Origin: Dimargaris cristalligena
Lineage: Eukaryota > Kickxellomycota > Dimargaritomycetes > Dimargaritales > Dimargaritaceae
NCBI GenBank assembly: GCA_027576995.1
Contig: JANBQC010000263.1
Location: 1-36,685, forward strand
Direction: 5' to 3'
Length of the DNA stretch: 36,685 bases
Positions within the stretch are counted from its first letter, which is position 1. Each line of letters begins with the position of its first letter. Below the pieces are notes generated by a model, which saw only the letters and a list, made by a program, of their open reading frames with translations, was not told the origin of the DNA and did no database searches. Shown piece after piece: positions 12,172 to 21,936 of this stretch. A program made the translations under genes and the position numbers.

Positions 12172-13389
12172 ATGGGCAAACTCTTCAAGAACCGGCGATT
12201 CAGCTACGGTGGCTTTAGCAGCACCTATTTCCAAGAGCGAATCGCCGACTACATATTCACCAGCTACAATGAGAAACCCGACCTGTTCAAAATCCGGGAC
12301 CGGCGGAAGCCCGACAAGTGCGAGGTGGACATCATTCTTCTGCAGAAACCCGTCTTTGTCCAGAACGCCGACCCCCACCGGCCCGCCGGGGTCCTGCGGG
12401 GCTATGTACTGTTGCACCTGTCGAAACCTACGAAATTCGTGGATCTCTCCCTGACTTTCCAGGGCAAACTGAAAACCTGCTGGATGGACACCACGGGGGA
12501 ATTCTCCGTACCCCACGAAGAGACCCGCACCATCGAAGAATACCAATGGCATTTCTTCAACTCTTCGGCCCCCTTCTCCACATCATCATCCACCTCTCTC
12601 GGTGCCCCCTCCCCGGGCCCCCTTCTGGAATTACCCGCGGGGCACCACCAATATGATTTTGAACTGGTATTGCCGGGTGCCATGATCGAATCCGTGCATA
12701 CCCATCATTTATCGGTCGTCTATAAACTCAAGGCCGTCGCCCGCCGTCCTGGTTTCCGGCCCAATCTCCTGGCCACCGAGTACGTGGCCATCAAACGTCA
12801 GCCGGCCGCCTGGTCCTGGAACCACCTCAACTGTCTCAGTATCAACAACACCTGGAACAGCCAACTCCACTACGAGGTCTTTCTTCCCCTGCGGTCATGC
12901 ACCGACGAGGAAGCCATCGACGTATCCTTTAAATTCGTACCCCTAGACCCCGCCGTTCGCATCATTAGCGTCCGCATTCTCCTGAAAGAATACGCCAAGT
13001 ACGTCTCACCCGGTACCGGCCGGGAAAAGGCCTGGGCCCATATCATTAGTCAAACTCAGAGCGGGGACCTCCTCAACCGCCTCAATTTAGATAACGACGA
13101 CTCCAATGCCCTGGACTTGACCCTGGATATTCCCGTGGCCTACCAGCGTTTGCAGTATGATATGGCCAGTGCCCATTTGGAGGTGACCCACAAGGTCAAA
13201 TGCATCATGCAAATCCGAGACCGTAACTTGGCCATCCATAATGTGTGTATCGCCATTCCCTTTGTCGTGACCCCAAAAACGATGGAAAATATGCACGACC
13301 TGCCGTCCTACGACACTTTAGAACAAAACACCACATCCGTCAATCACATTATGTTACCGCCTCCCGCTTATGAATCGATTGTCACTTGA
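12172..13389 (+). CDS. Alpha-arrestin (arrestin-related trafficking adaptor)
   Basis: A 405-residue, single-exon protein of the fungal arrestin-related family. These adaptors recruit the HECT ubiquitin ligase Rsp5/Nedd4 to plasma-membrane transporters for endocytosis. The N-terminal arrestin fold shows VDIILLQKPVFV and LRGYVLLHLSKP followed by LSLTFQGK, the usual alpha-arrestin beta-strand pattern. A serine-rich loop follows around residues 131-145, and then GHHQYDFELVLPG, which starts the second half of the N domain. The C domain ends in VVTPKT. The tail holds two tyrosine motifs: LPSY (377-380) and PPAY (397-400), five residues before the C-terminus. The latter is a canonical PPxY WW-domain ligand. 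ATG 12172 is the first in frame after a pyrimidine-rich leader; TGA is at 13387-13389. The gene is convergent with the SR-rich gene to its right. The target transporter cannot be inferred. Confidence 0.9.
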   Translation: MGKLFKNRRFSYGGFSSTYFQERIADYIFTSYNEKPDLFKIRDRRKPDKCEVDIILLQKPVFVQNADPHRPAGVLRGYVLLHLSKPTKFVDLSLTFQGKLKTCWMDTTGEFSVPHEETRTIEEYQWHFFNSSAPFSTSSSTSLGAPSPGPLLELPAGHHQYDFELVLPGAMIESVHTHHLSVVYKLKAVARRPGFRPNLLATEYVAIKRQPAAWSWNHLNCLSINNTWNSQLHYEVFLPLRSCTDEEAIDVSFKFVPLDPAVRIISVRILLKEYAKYVSPGTGREKAWAHIISQTQSGDLLNRLNLDNDDSNALDLTLDIPVAYQRLQYDMASAHLEVTHKVKCIMQIRDRNLAIHNVCIAIPFVVTPKTMENMHDLPSYDTLEQNTTSVNHIMLPPPAYESIVT

Positions 13390-14082
13390 TGATGTCTCCT
13401 CTCCCCCGCCCTAATGGTTTAATTTCAAGTTCATTTTCCCGTTTTCGTATTGTTTCCAGTTTCCCTAAGAAGATTGATGTACCTATGGTATCGCCATGCC
13501 TTTTTTTTTGCCCCACCCATCCCCCTCTTTTACATACCAACTACGGCATTTCGGCTACGTCTCAATGTTGTTAATGATCGGTTAGCCGAAATTTCGGGAT
13601 GGTTTCTGGTGTTGATTTAACCAGTGGCCCTCATTACGATGAATGTCTTTAATTTCGGAGTCGGCGGTGCACACGCCACACATTCCCAAATTTCGCCATG
13701 TATATTACTACCACTAAATTTATGTGCCACCAATGATGCAATATTTCTACAAAGGGTTGATTAAGCAATATTGTCCTGAAGTAAGAAATTCAACCAGGTA
13801 CACTTATTAATTTACCCTGATATGACGTTGTCAACTTCTTGGCCAAATTAGCGCTGTTAAATGGTTTATACTATTATAATTGGAAGTCGGTAGCAAAGAG
13901 TTCGTAGGGCCGAATTCGACACAATATACTCACACCAATACCGTATATTTTGAGAAGCCAAGCGAACCATACACTTGAGCTAACCTTCATTTTCTTCCAA
14001 GTACCACAGACAAGGTGCGCCAATCCTCGAAGGTAACCTCCATTACCACGGTCGTCGCTATAGCCGGGGTCTTGAGCCGCTA
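13390..14082. other. Convergent intergenic region, no gene seen
   Basis: About 690 bp separate the arrestin stop from the SR-rich gene stop. It is AT-rich and must hold both polyadenylation regions. I see no open frame worth reporting. Confidence 0.6.
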
Positions 14083-16126
14083 TCACTCATACCGGATCCC
14101 CATGCTTTCTTTGGGCTTGTATCCCATCTTGCGTAGCCGGTCGGCCTCAGTACGTTCATCTTCCACCCGCTTAAGATCAATCAGTTGATTGCGGGTGATC
14201 AGAGGGCCCGACAGTGCGGCATTAGCCGGGCGGGATTGCTGCTGCTGTCGCTTAGCCTGCTTTTCCGCCTCGAACAGATTGAAACTACCGTAATCTTCTG
14301 CGCGCGAGTCCATGGTCGCCTGACCGCCCTGGCGAAGTTCCTGCTTAGCCTCCCATTTTTTCAGGTCATAGTACCTATAGACAGGGTGTGAATTACCGGG
14401 GGTTTTTGTTATTTTTTAAAATTAAATTATTACGCGAATTAATATGGTGGTATGCGAGGTGGGCAGTGTCCATTACTTAGAATGGGGCTGATAACATATC
14501 GTTGCCTGTTGGGAATAAACCCTTTGACCATTTCGCATCAACCACCGGCTAAATAATAGGTAGCCGTCCGTGAGCTTCCTGATCATCAAAGGGTTCCAGA
14601 CAGGGATGGTACCATTGAGGTGTATCTCACCTCGAGACTTACTTTTTATGAGGCAGGGTAACCGTGTTAAAATCTATAAGCGTAATTGACAGTGGTATGG
14701 GAATACAATTAATTGAGGTGAGCACTCAAGCGTAGTGGCCGAATTCTTCGCAGCAAGCCACATATAACACTATAGTCTGAAAAAAATTACACACAACCTA
14801 CCTTCCATGTAAACACGGAAGTGTCGCTTGCTTTCTTGGGTGCTGATTTCTTGGTCGCGAATCCCTTTGGTTTCATACAGCCACAGGCCGAATTCCTAAG
14901 CAAAGCGTTTGGGAAAGACAATTTAAGTAGAGCGTGAGTCCGGATTCGACGCAGTTAGTCACCAATACGCCTATAGTGAGTTGGCAAATAAATAACCCGC
15001 TCGGGCGATCCCTATAATTATGGAGGCTTGGCGATGATTAGTTCAAAGCTTAGCTCACTCGCCAGCCAGGTCACGGAAATCACGACCGTCAATGCGCACG
15101 GTACTGAGGAGTATCCATTTGGGGTTGAAATTGACCTACATCTTCCTTTAAACTCATACTATGCGGGATACGGGGGGGGGCGAGATTGGGTAGATTGGCA
15201 TATGAAGGTGGTGTGATTTAGTTGGCAATCACTAATAAAATTAATTTCCAGATACCCAATAAATACTGACTTGGTACAAATGCGAGCAATTGGAAACACT
15301 TACTCAGTTTCGTGAAGAACCCCGTATTTGCCGTACTTATTGACTGAAAAGCCCTTGGAGGAAGAGTCCTTTTTACTCTGGATAGGATGGACCGGGCAGT
15401 ATAGCATAGAATGTGATGTGGTTTTGAAATAGTTGCGTTTAGTATCTGAAATAAAGCCAACCTTCACTAGTATGGGAATTAGTATCTCAGTTTACATGGT
15501 GGTCAATGTTGTAGAGTCAGGCCCCAGTTACCACAGTTATATTCAATACTTACCTTTTTGGACTTTTTCAATTTACGCCTTTCGGGACTACCGGGGGAAA
15601 CCGACCGGGATTTCTTATCCGTCTTCTTCTTTTTCTTCTTGTCATCGCTTTCCCCACGGGGTCGGCGATGGTGTCTATCGCGAGAAGTTGATCGTTTCCG
15701 CGAACGCCGGGGCGACCGACTTCTTTCATTTGACTCGTATCCCGAGGAAGAAGCGCCACTATTATCGGAATTACAGCCGGCCGGACTGGGCGAATGTCGG
15801 CTGCGAGAACGATGCCGATGGGAATGGCGCCGGCTGGGAGAGCGGCTCTTACTACGACTGCGACTTCGGTCACGGCGGTGGTGTCTACGGTGACTAGACT
15901 GTCGTTCCTGTCGGCGCCCACGACTCCTACTTCTATGGCGGCTACGATCACGGCCCTGTGAACCCGATGAATGCCCATGTCGTCGTGGGCTACGGCTGCG
16001 GGATGTCTGACGGTCGCGGTCGCGGTCACGGCCAGACCTTCGCGACGAATGGCCCGATTTGGACACTGGCTTGTCCAATGGGGTCTCAGCTTCTCGTAGA
16101 AGCGAATGGTCCGGTGAGTTAACCAT
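14083..16126 (-). CDS. SR-rich nuclear protein with conserved YGKYG...DFNT...KYYD...W domain, probably RNA-processing
   Basis: Reconstructed from six exons: 15554-16126, 15304-15377, 15140-15158 (19 nt), 14802-14895, 14643-14673 (31 nt) and 14083-14374. Every junction is GT-AG and the phases agree, giving 360 residues. Residues ~20-185 are dense in RS, SR and basic repeats, typical of nuclear-speckle and splicing proteins. After a lysine-rich linker come NKYGKYGVLHETD (204-216), DEFGLWLYE (222-230), VYMEDFNTVTLPHKKYYDLKKWE (around residues 250-273) and a charged C-terminal tail ending GYKPKESMGIRYE. That block is the most protein-like part and resembles a conserved eukaryotic domain found after RS-rich regions, but I cannot name the family with confidence. 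ATG 16126 is the first in frame; TGA is at 14083-14085. It lies in tandem, 271 bp downstream of HEI10. A splicing role is inference. Confidence 0.8.
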
Positions 16127-16397
16127 GAGTACCAATGTAATAAAAAAGTTGATGGGGTATCGGGTTAGCGTCGAATAGAAGGTCACTACTTCTGAAATGA
16201 ATAATAAAGTCGAGCGTAATGTGCCGATAAATTCACAGCCTGCGGGTAGATTAGGAAAGAATGAAGGGTCACTGGAAAGAGGTCTGCATTGTTTGACAGG
16301 GGAATGGTTGGTGAGTTATAGGTAAAACTTGGGTTTATTAGCTGTAGTTTTACTTCCACTCTTGGTAATTATGAGGGGGTCTAAAGGTCGATTGAGC

Positions 16398-18112
16398 CTA
16401 CGATACTTTTGGAATATAGGCCAACCCTGGGTCATGTCTATAACCCTTTGAAGTTTCGCCTTTGGTTAGTTTTCGAGTGTCAGGCAGCGGAGTCACTAAA
16501 TATAGGAAATAGTAACTGGTTATAATTTAATGTACCGGTTTCCGATGCACCCAGGTTCCGCATAGACTATGGTAATACCTTAAAGGGGTATTCTAAACCA
16601 AAATGAAATTAGGTTTTCTTACGGGCAAGTTACGTTGTGGGGTATAGAATGGTGTCTGGGGGAGCGATGGTCGGGGTGCAGCCTCGCGGCCTGGCGACTC
16701 CGCCACATGTCGCTGCAGTGAGTCGGCCATTTGAGTATTCATGTACTTATCAACAGATGTCTAATGGGGGTGATATCAATCCAACCAACTCAAATTAATA
16801 TAGTCTGCTCTATGCCCTCAGCTTCAATAGTAAATTGATTACCAAATAATGGACTGGACTTGTCCATCAGCCATCACTTTTATGTTTAAATAGAACCTCC
16901 CCAGTAGTTCCATACGTGACAAAATCGCAGCTAGGCGCACGCCCCTGTGGATAATAATAAAAACTTACCCGCAGTCGACGAATTTGGCGCTCCTTATGGT
17001 TCGCCTGCTCCATCAAATCAAATGATTTGCGTTTTTCCAACTCCAGTTCCTTCTTTAAGCATTCTAATTTCTCGCGGTAAACTAAATATTGGGCCACAAG
17101 ATAAATCGACCGCAAGTTGCCAGTATTTAAGGAATGAATCGACGAATGCATCAATGGTTATTCCTAAAGCGAAGAAACACGTGCCCAATTTTAACTAAAA
17201 TATAAGCATGCTCGTATATCGAAGTACATCGCCCGTGAGCACCTACGGTCGATTTCGGCCTTCACCTGACATGAAGCTAGCGATGATTGAGTCTCCGTCG
17301 ACCTCATTTTTTCGATGGTTCGTTTTTCAGATAACTCTCTGTAGATTAATTCCTGTGATACTTGGTATGTCCAAAATCTAAGCCCTCGTGTGGCAATCTC
17401 CATAATGATTTCGGGACGAAGGCCGGCCAATATAGACTAAATAAAGGTGCCAACAACCACACTTCTAAATAAGGAATCAGTAAATTTTATATATTTAACC
17501 AAGCAGCGTGGGCATATACTGCATCGGTCCAAACCTATCTGCTCCCATTGAGCATTAGTAGCTGAAGTTTACTCACCGCCTTATAACTGTCCGATGGATC
17601 TAGACAAGCGACTACCACATCCTCTCTAGTAGGGGCGTATATTTGTAATCCGGAAATTGGCTTTAAGATACATTTGCTTGATGAGGCACTTTCCAGTGGC
17701 TTTTAAGATTGGCACTGGATATATTTATACCCAATTGTATATGCGTTATGGTTTTTCCAAACACTTATGAGTGATTTGATGACTACCTTCCGGGAAGGGC
17801 CAGCTCGCAAGCCGGGCAGACCAAGGCGGAGGTGAAGAAGGTTTGAGCACAGGTCATACAAAATATATCTATTTGAATCGTAGTGGCGCGTAAAACTGTC
17901 AACTGGGTAGGCTGTTAGCACGATTTAACATATACGGTGAAGTTGTAATTATTTTATGTACTGGCTTGATATAAATCAGTGGGACGACTAGTTGGTCGAT
18001 ATTTAGTGAAGGGGTACTAACGAGAACAGCTGGTGACGCAGGCTTCACCCTTTGATCCGAGGGGTGTACGGCAGGGTAGATGGTTACAGTGAAGAGAGGC
18101 ATCCATGCTCAT
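16398..18112 (-). CDS. HEI10: HEI10/CCNB1IP1-like RING-finger meiotic crossover factor
   Basis: A RING-type ubiquitin/SUMO ligase-like protein. In the family it coats meiotic chromosome axes and marks class I crossover sites (ZMM pathway). Seven exons: 18022-18112, 17787-17868, 17577-17625, 17247-17436, 16969-17081, 16634-16760 and 16398-16495. They join in frame with GT-AG junctions into 249 residues. The RING ligands are visible: C9, C14, C29, H31, C34, C37, C48 and C51, in the context VTSCSHIFC and ALVCPAC. Next comes LDPSDSYKASILAGLRPEII (66-85) and then FWTYQVSQE, the diagnostic HEI10 linker. A coiled coil follows (about 110-175, with KLECLKKELELEKRKSF), then a proline/serine/threonine tail with TPFYTPQLTPLPDTRK. 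Length is close to animal and fungal homologues. The gene is divergent from XRCC2, and a TATA-like box lies 66-74 bp upstream of the ATG. The stop is TAG at 16398-16400. Confidence 0.88.
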
Positions 18113-18550
18113 TCAATTATAATATCTGGAGGAAGATAGAACCAAAGGAAAGCGGATCAAAGTCAGCCTAGGGTAGGCTTATATAGTCACGTAAAGAGTC
18201 TAGACAGACGCATATACCAAGCAAGAGACCGAGAGAGCCAGTTGCACACCTCGATTAATAGCTGAGCTGCGGCAGATTGGTAATTGGATTTTGTTGTGAT
18301 AGTTCCTGCGATTTTTCGTGGATTGGGACATCCACTCGGGTAATAATCACTGGCCAAGCTATCGGCCAAACATATCCACAGAAATATTGCCTACTAGGAA
18401 AGCACTTGTCCGCCTCCACATTTCTTTTTCCTAGCAATATGTACATGCACTCGCAGTTGCCCATTGTCTCTCCCATTTCGATTCCCCTGCTTGTCCAGTC
18501 TTTCCTCCCCAGTACCTGCCACTTTTCGAATTGCCTCTATTCGATTCTGC
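18113..18550. promoter_or_regulatory. Shared divergent intergenic region between HEI10 (-) and XRCC2 (+)
   Basis: Only 438 bp separate the two predicted start codons. The HEI10 side carries a TATA-like box. The XRCC2 side is a C/T-rich leader (about 18465-18540), typical of fungal promoters on the sense strand. Both genes serve recombination, so shared control is plausible but is inferred from position alone. Confidence 0.5.
18178..18186 (-). promoter_or_regulatory. TATA-like box upstream of HEI10
   Basis: On the minus strand this reads CTATATAAG, 66-74 bp before the HEI10 start codon at 18112. The spacing is reasonable for a core promoter. No transcript data support it. Confidence 0.4.
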
Positions 18551-20632
18551 ATGACCGACCCGCCCGTCCACCACTGGACCCACCTTCTAAACTGCATTGA
18601 AAGTACCGATGGCTACCAGGTAAATGTCCGTTCCATGGGTGCATATTGTCGGCCTACCATCTTCAAGTCGCCCGCCACCAAACCGACCCCACTTCTTTAT
18701 GCAGCATTCCTTCATAAAGTGGGCGAGTTATTCGAAATGCATTCCAAATGAGCCGTTGACGGTCTTGTTTATAGTCACAGCGACCACTCGCCTTTTTTAC
18801 TGCCTTTCTAATTACGCGTGCCCTGGGCTATTATTGTACCTGTGGTATCCGTAACCCTGCCATATAACTCTGTTCGGTAGCTATACCGGGCCCTTAAACC
18901 AACGACCAGTATCGCCCAGTTCGATATTGATGCGATTGACACTCAACTGTTAGCGGCCCGAGGTCAGCCTGCATCCCCTACTGTAAGTCAATTATTATAA
19001 AGTGCCCCGATTTATTGTCTCCCTAATCGGGTATCTTACCTATCGACGGATTTATATTACCATTGAATGGTTAATAAAAAAATAATTGGTGGCTAAAATT
19101 GGGCGATATCTAAATCCCTAAACTCTTTTTTGTTTCCCATGTGGCTCTGAAAGCCTTCAGCGTTATTCAAACCCCATACCATCTGCCCCGGGGATCGCAT
19201 CGAATTGATGGGCTATTCCAACCCGGTATTGGTAGGTATCCTATACACCTTGATTGCCCACTCACTGATTTCATCCCAAGACTTGCTTGGCCCAAGATCG
19301 GCAACGACCCCATCAGCCGCGATATCGACGAGCGGCTGTACCGTGATTCTACTCGATCTGCAAGGCGACCTCCAAATGGGTCGACTCCGGCAAGTATTAA
19401 TTAGCCGTATAAAACGACAGTTGTTACTCACCCGTGCCCATGGCCGCCATCCTCAGGCTTCAGCGACTACAGGGCCAGGTGGCCGGGCCCGGACGTTCGG
19501 TCGGTCGGAGTTTCAACTTCGCGCCTCTCAGCCGGTAATGCGGGCGGTCCAATCCATGGTTCAGGACGACCAGGCATCATTCAACGGAAATCTGGACCAG
19601 CGGGCTGAGGCGATGGCCGATGTTTACCTGAGTCACCTCGTGGTTCTGCGACCCCAGTCCACGACCCAATTAATTGCCACCCTGGGCCGCCTGCCCCATC
19701 TGGTTCAGGATCATTATCGTCGACTAAAGTCCGGTCACGGAAATATACCCAACCCTAGTTCAATAGCACCTTCGCGCTCCTTACCCGTTTCGCAACCATC
19801 GGACTGGGACAGACTCAACCTTTCTTCTGTTACATGGTCCCAAGACCATTCCCCAGACCGATCGTCCCCTCGGCGTCGGGGATCCCACGACCCCTCTTTA
19901 GCGTCGAGTTGGGCCATAGATTCTACACCACCCGTTCCCAGGTTCGTTCCACCACGGCGGCGGCCCCCAGCTATACCAAAGCAATACCTAGCCTTGGAAG
20001 CATTGGTCGAACCTCCACTGCGGCGCCGCCACCAATTACTACTACTACATAATATTTCGGCATTCTATTGGATCGATAAAACCGACGGCTTTCCCCGTCA
20101 TGACCGGGCATCATCGGTCGCCTCACTTATGAATGCCAGAGTATGCCACGTGGTGCGTCAAATGCAGCGCGAATCGGACCTGGCGGTAGTGGCCACTACC
20201 TACATGCCGCTACAGCATTCGCCGCGGGAGGCCACAACTATGACTCGTATGGACGACAGCCTACGGCCGGGGGCTTATATTCCGTTCCAGGACTTGAACT
20301 TTCCTACTTGGCGCTCATTTCCCACGCATCGCTTTTTAGTGATGCACGCGACTCTGGGTCGAATGCCCAGTCACTTAAATAATGGGACCCTTTTGTCGTC
20401 CTCACCCCAGACAAAACGCCTCAACATACCTGGTTGTTTTTGCCATCACTCGCCAGCCTCCCGTAAAGCGGTTCCCTGTCAATGTTACGGCTCGCCTCTT
20501 AACTTACCGACCTGTGGGTTTCGTGCTATTGCGGTGGCGTCTCGGCCGGAAAAATGTAGCTTACAAGTTTTGCAACCTACTAAAGGACTGGTTCTCACAC
20601 CGTTTGGTCAAATCATGACTCTGGCGGATTGA
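18551..20632 (+). CDS. XRCC2: XRCC2-like RAD51 paralogue with degenerate Walker A
   Basis: A RecA-fold RAD51 paralogue; in animals and plants XRCC2 works with RAD51D in the BCDX2 complex to load RAD51 during homologous recombination. Proposed exons: 18551-18619 (tentative), 18920-18982 and 19154-20632, all in phase 0 with GT-AG junctions, giving 536 residues. Exon 2 gives DTQLLAARG, matching the XRCC2 N-terminus. Exon 3 starts ALFKPHTICPGDRIELMG, then GYSNPVLV (64-71) where GPEGTGKT-type Walker A should stand, then ILYTLIAH. VILLDL (108-113) is the next strand. The diagnostic HNISAFYWID motif is at 343-352, LAVVATT at 387-393, and FPTHRFLVM at 443-451. Disordered, basic and proline-rich insertions (about 135-185 and 240-330) make it nearly twice the usual ~280 residues. 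The stop is TGA at 20630-20632. Exon 1 could belong to something else; the last ~90 residues are weakly conserved. Confidence 0.82.
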
Positions 20633-21399
20633 TATGGCTCGGCAAGGGAAAGGAGTGGTCATTTTGGATCATTTTGTTACATATGTTCCTTTATTCGGTA
20701 CAATAACCATTATTTTGTTCGTATTGATGTATTATGCTAATCAGTTAAGGTTCTGAGTGCTAGATAAAGACCTGTTGATTCTAATTCACCTACCAGCATT
20801 CGTTTTTACCTGTGTTATCCCCAAATTTTGGAATGTCATGAACTGCGCCTATATATATAGACACAATTACTACAAAGGCAACTGTAGTTTCTTGACGGAC
20901 AATGTGGTTAAGGTGGTGATACCCGGGAAATCACAATAATAAAGTACACTGGCCCTTTAGGATATTTCAGTTGACAGGCCCCATTGCATAAACCCAATTG
21001 TAAACTATTTAATGAGACGTAATATAATGATGATTTTTTCTTAAAATAAATCTATGACCAAAGGCCCCAACGTCTAGTAGCTCAGCTAATGATTAACAAA
21101 TGTACGTAAAAACTAAATCGATTTACGAAGTAAGCTCAGCGCCCATAAGGGAAACATATGTACCACGCGAACAAACCATACGAATTCTTTAAAGCTCCAA
21201 AGCCAAGCGATGCGGGTTCAAAGTCGAGGGGTAAACAATGGTGCTTTAATAAGGGGCACATACATCAGGATACTTAAAGGCCAAAGCTTGTATATTGACG
21301 GACCCTTGTCTGTTGCTGAGGGGTGTCGCTGGGTGCCGATGGGCTCGAGGTAGCCAACGCTGATCAGTTGGTGGTATCAGTTGCTTCCTCGTTCCCTTC
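20633..21399. other. Convergent intergenic region
   Basis: AT-rich DNA between the XRCC2 stop and the stop of the secreted-protein gene. An AATAATAAAG stretch near 20935 could serve XRCC2 polyadenylation. I see no gene here. Confidence 0.6.
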
Positions 21400-21936
21400 T
21401 CATACCTGGTCGGGAGTAGGGGGCTGGGCCGATGAGGTGATTAATTGAAACAAGGACAGGTCCACTTCGGGGTTCACCTCCACTTTGTTTTCGAGGAAGA
21501 CCGCCTGCAGTTTGGTCTTCAAAGTCTTATCACCTTCGGCCGTGGTAGGCTGGCCGTTGAACGATGGGTCATTTGTAAGGATGTCCCAAAGCTGGCGTGC
21601 AAGTTCATTGTTGGTGTTGAATTGATCGGAGCTGGTCACTTCTGAACCGTCGAAGAGCTTCATAAGGATAGCCAACCATTCAGCTTGGTTGTACGAATCC
21701 TTCGTCGGCAGCATTAGGTCCATATCCGACCACTCCGACTGGTCTCTGAGTAGCTGGAGAGTAGCGGCCCAAACTTCGTCGGACGACCCAGTGGGGTTAG
21801 CGGACGACGAGACTTTGTTGGTGGAAGCAGCCCCCGGGGAAGTGGGGGTCGGGGCGCCCGTTACCGCCGTGGTGAGAGTCATTAGCAGCAGACCGGTCAG
21901 GGCCAGGACCGCTTTACGCGAAAGGAATTTGACCAT
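21400..21936 (-). CDS. Small secreted protein, cysteine-free, unknown function
   Basis: A 178-residue protein on one exon. ATG 21936 is the first in its frame. The N-terminus is a clear signal peptide: basic VKFLSRK, a hydrophobic core around LALTGLLLMTL, and a probable cleavage after TAVTG (residue 27). The mature part starts with a Ser/Thr/Pro/Ala-rich linker (APTPTSPGAAS), followed by an acidic, helical-looking domain with conserved-looking tryptophans (VWAATLQLL, EWLAILMKLF, LARQLWDIL). It has no cysteine, so it is not a disulfide-rich effector. I do not recognise the family. Secretion or cell-wall location is inferred from the signal peptide. It is convergent with XRCC2. Confidence 0.75.
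   Translation of the reverse strand: MVKFLSRKAVLALTGLLLMTLTTAVTGAPTPTSPGAASTNKVSSSANPTGSSDEVWAATLQLLRDQSEWSDMDLMLPTKDSYNQAEWLAILMKLFDGSEVTSSDQFNTNNELARQLWDILTNDPSFNGQPTTAEGDKTLKTKLQAVFLENKVEVNPEVDLSLFQLITSSAQPPTPDQV

Noticed and set aside
15433..15897. 154-codon frame (+) opposite the SR-rich exon
   Set aside because: Antisense shadow; the minus-strand RS repeats and downstream exons are consistent with each other.
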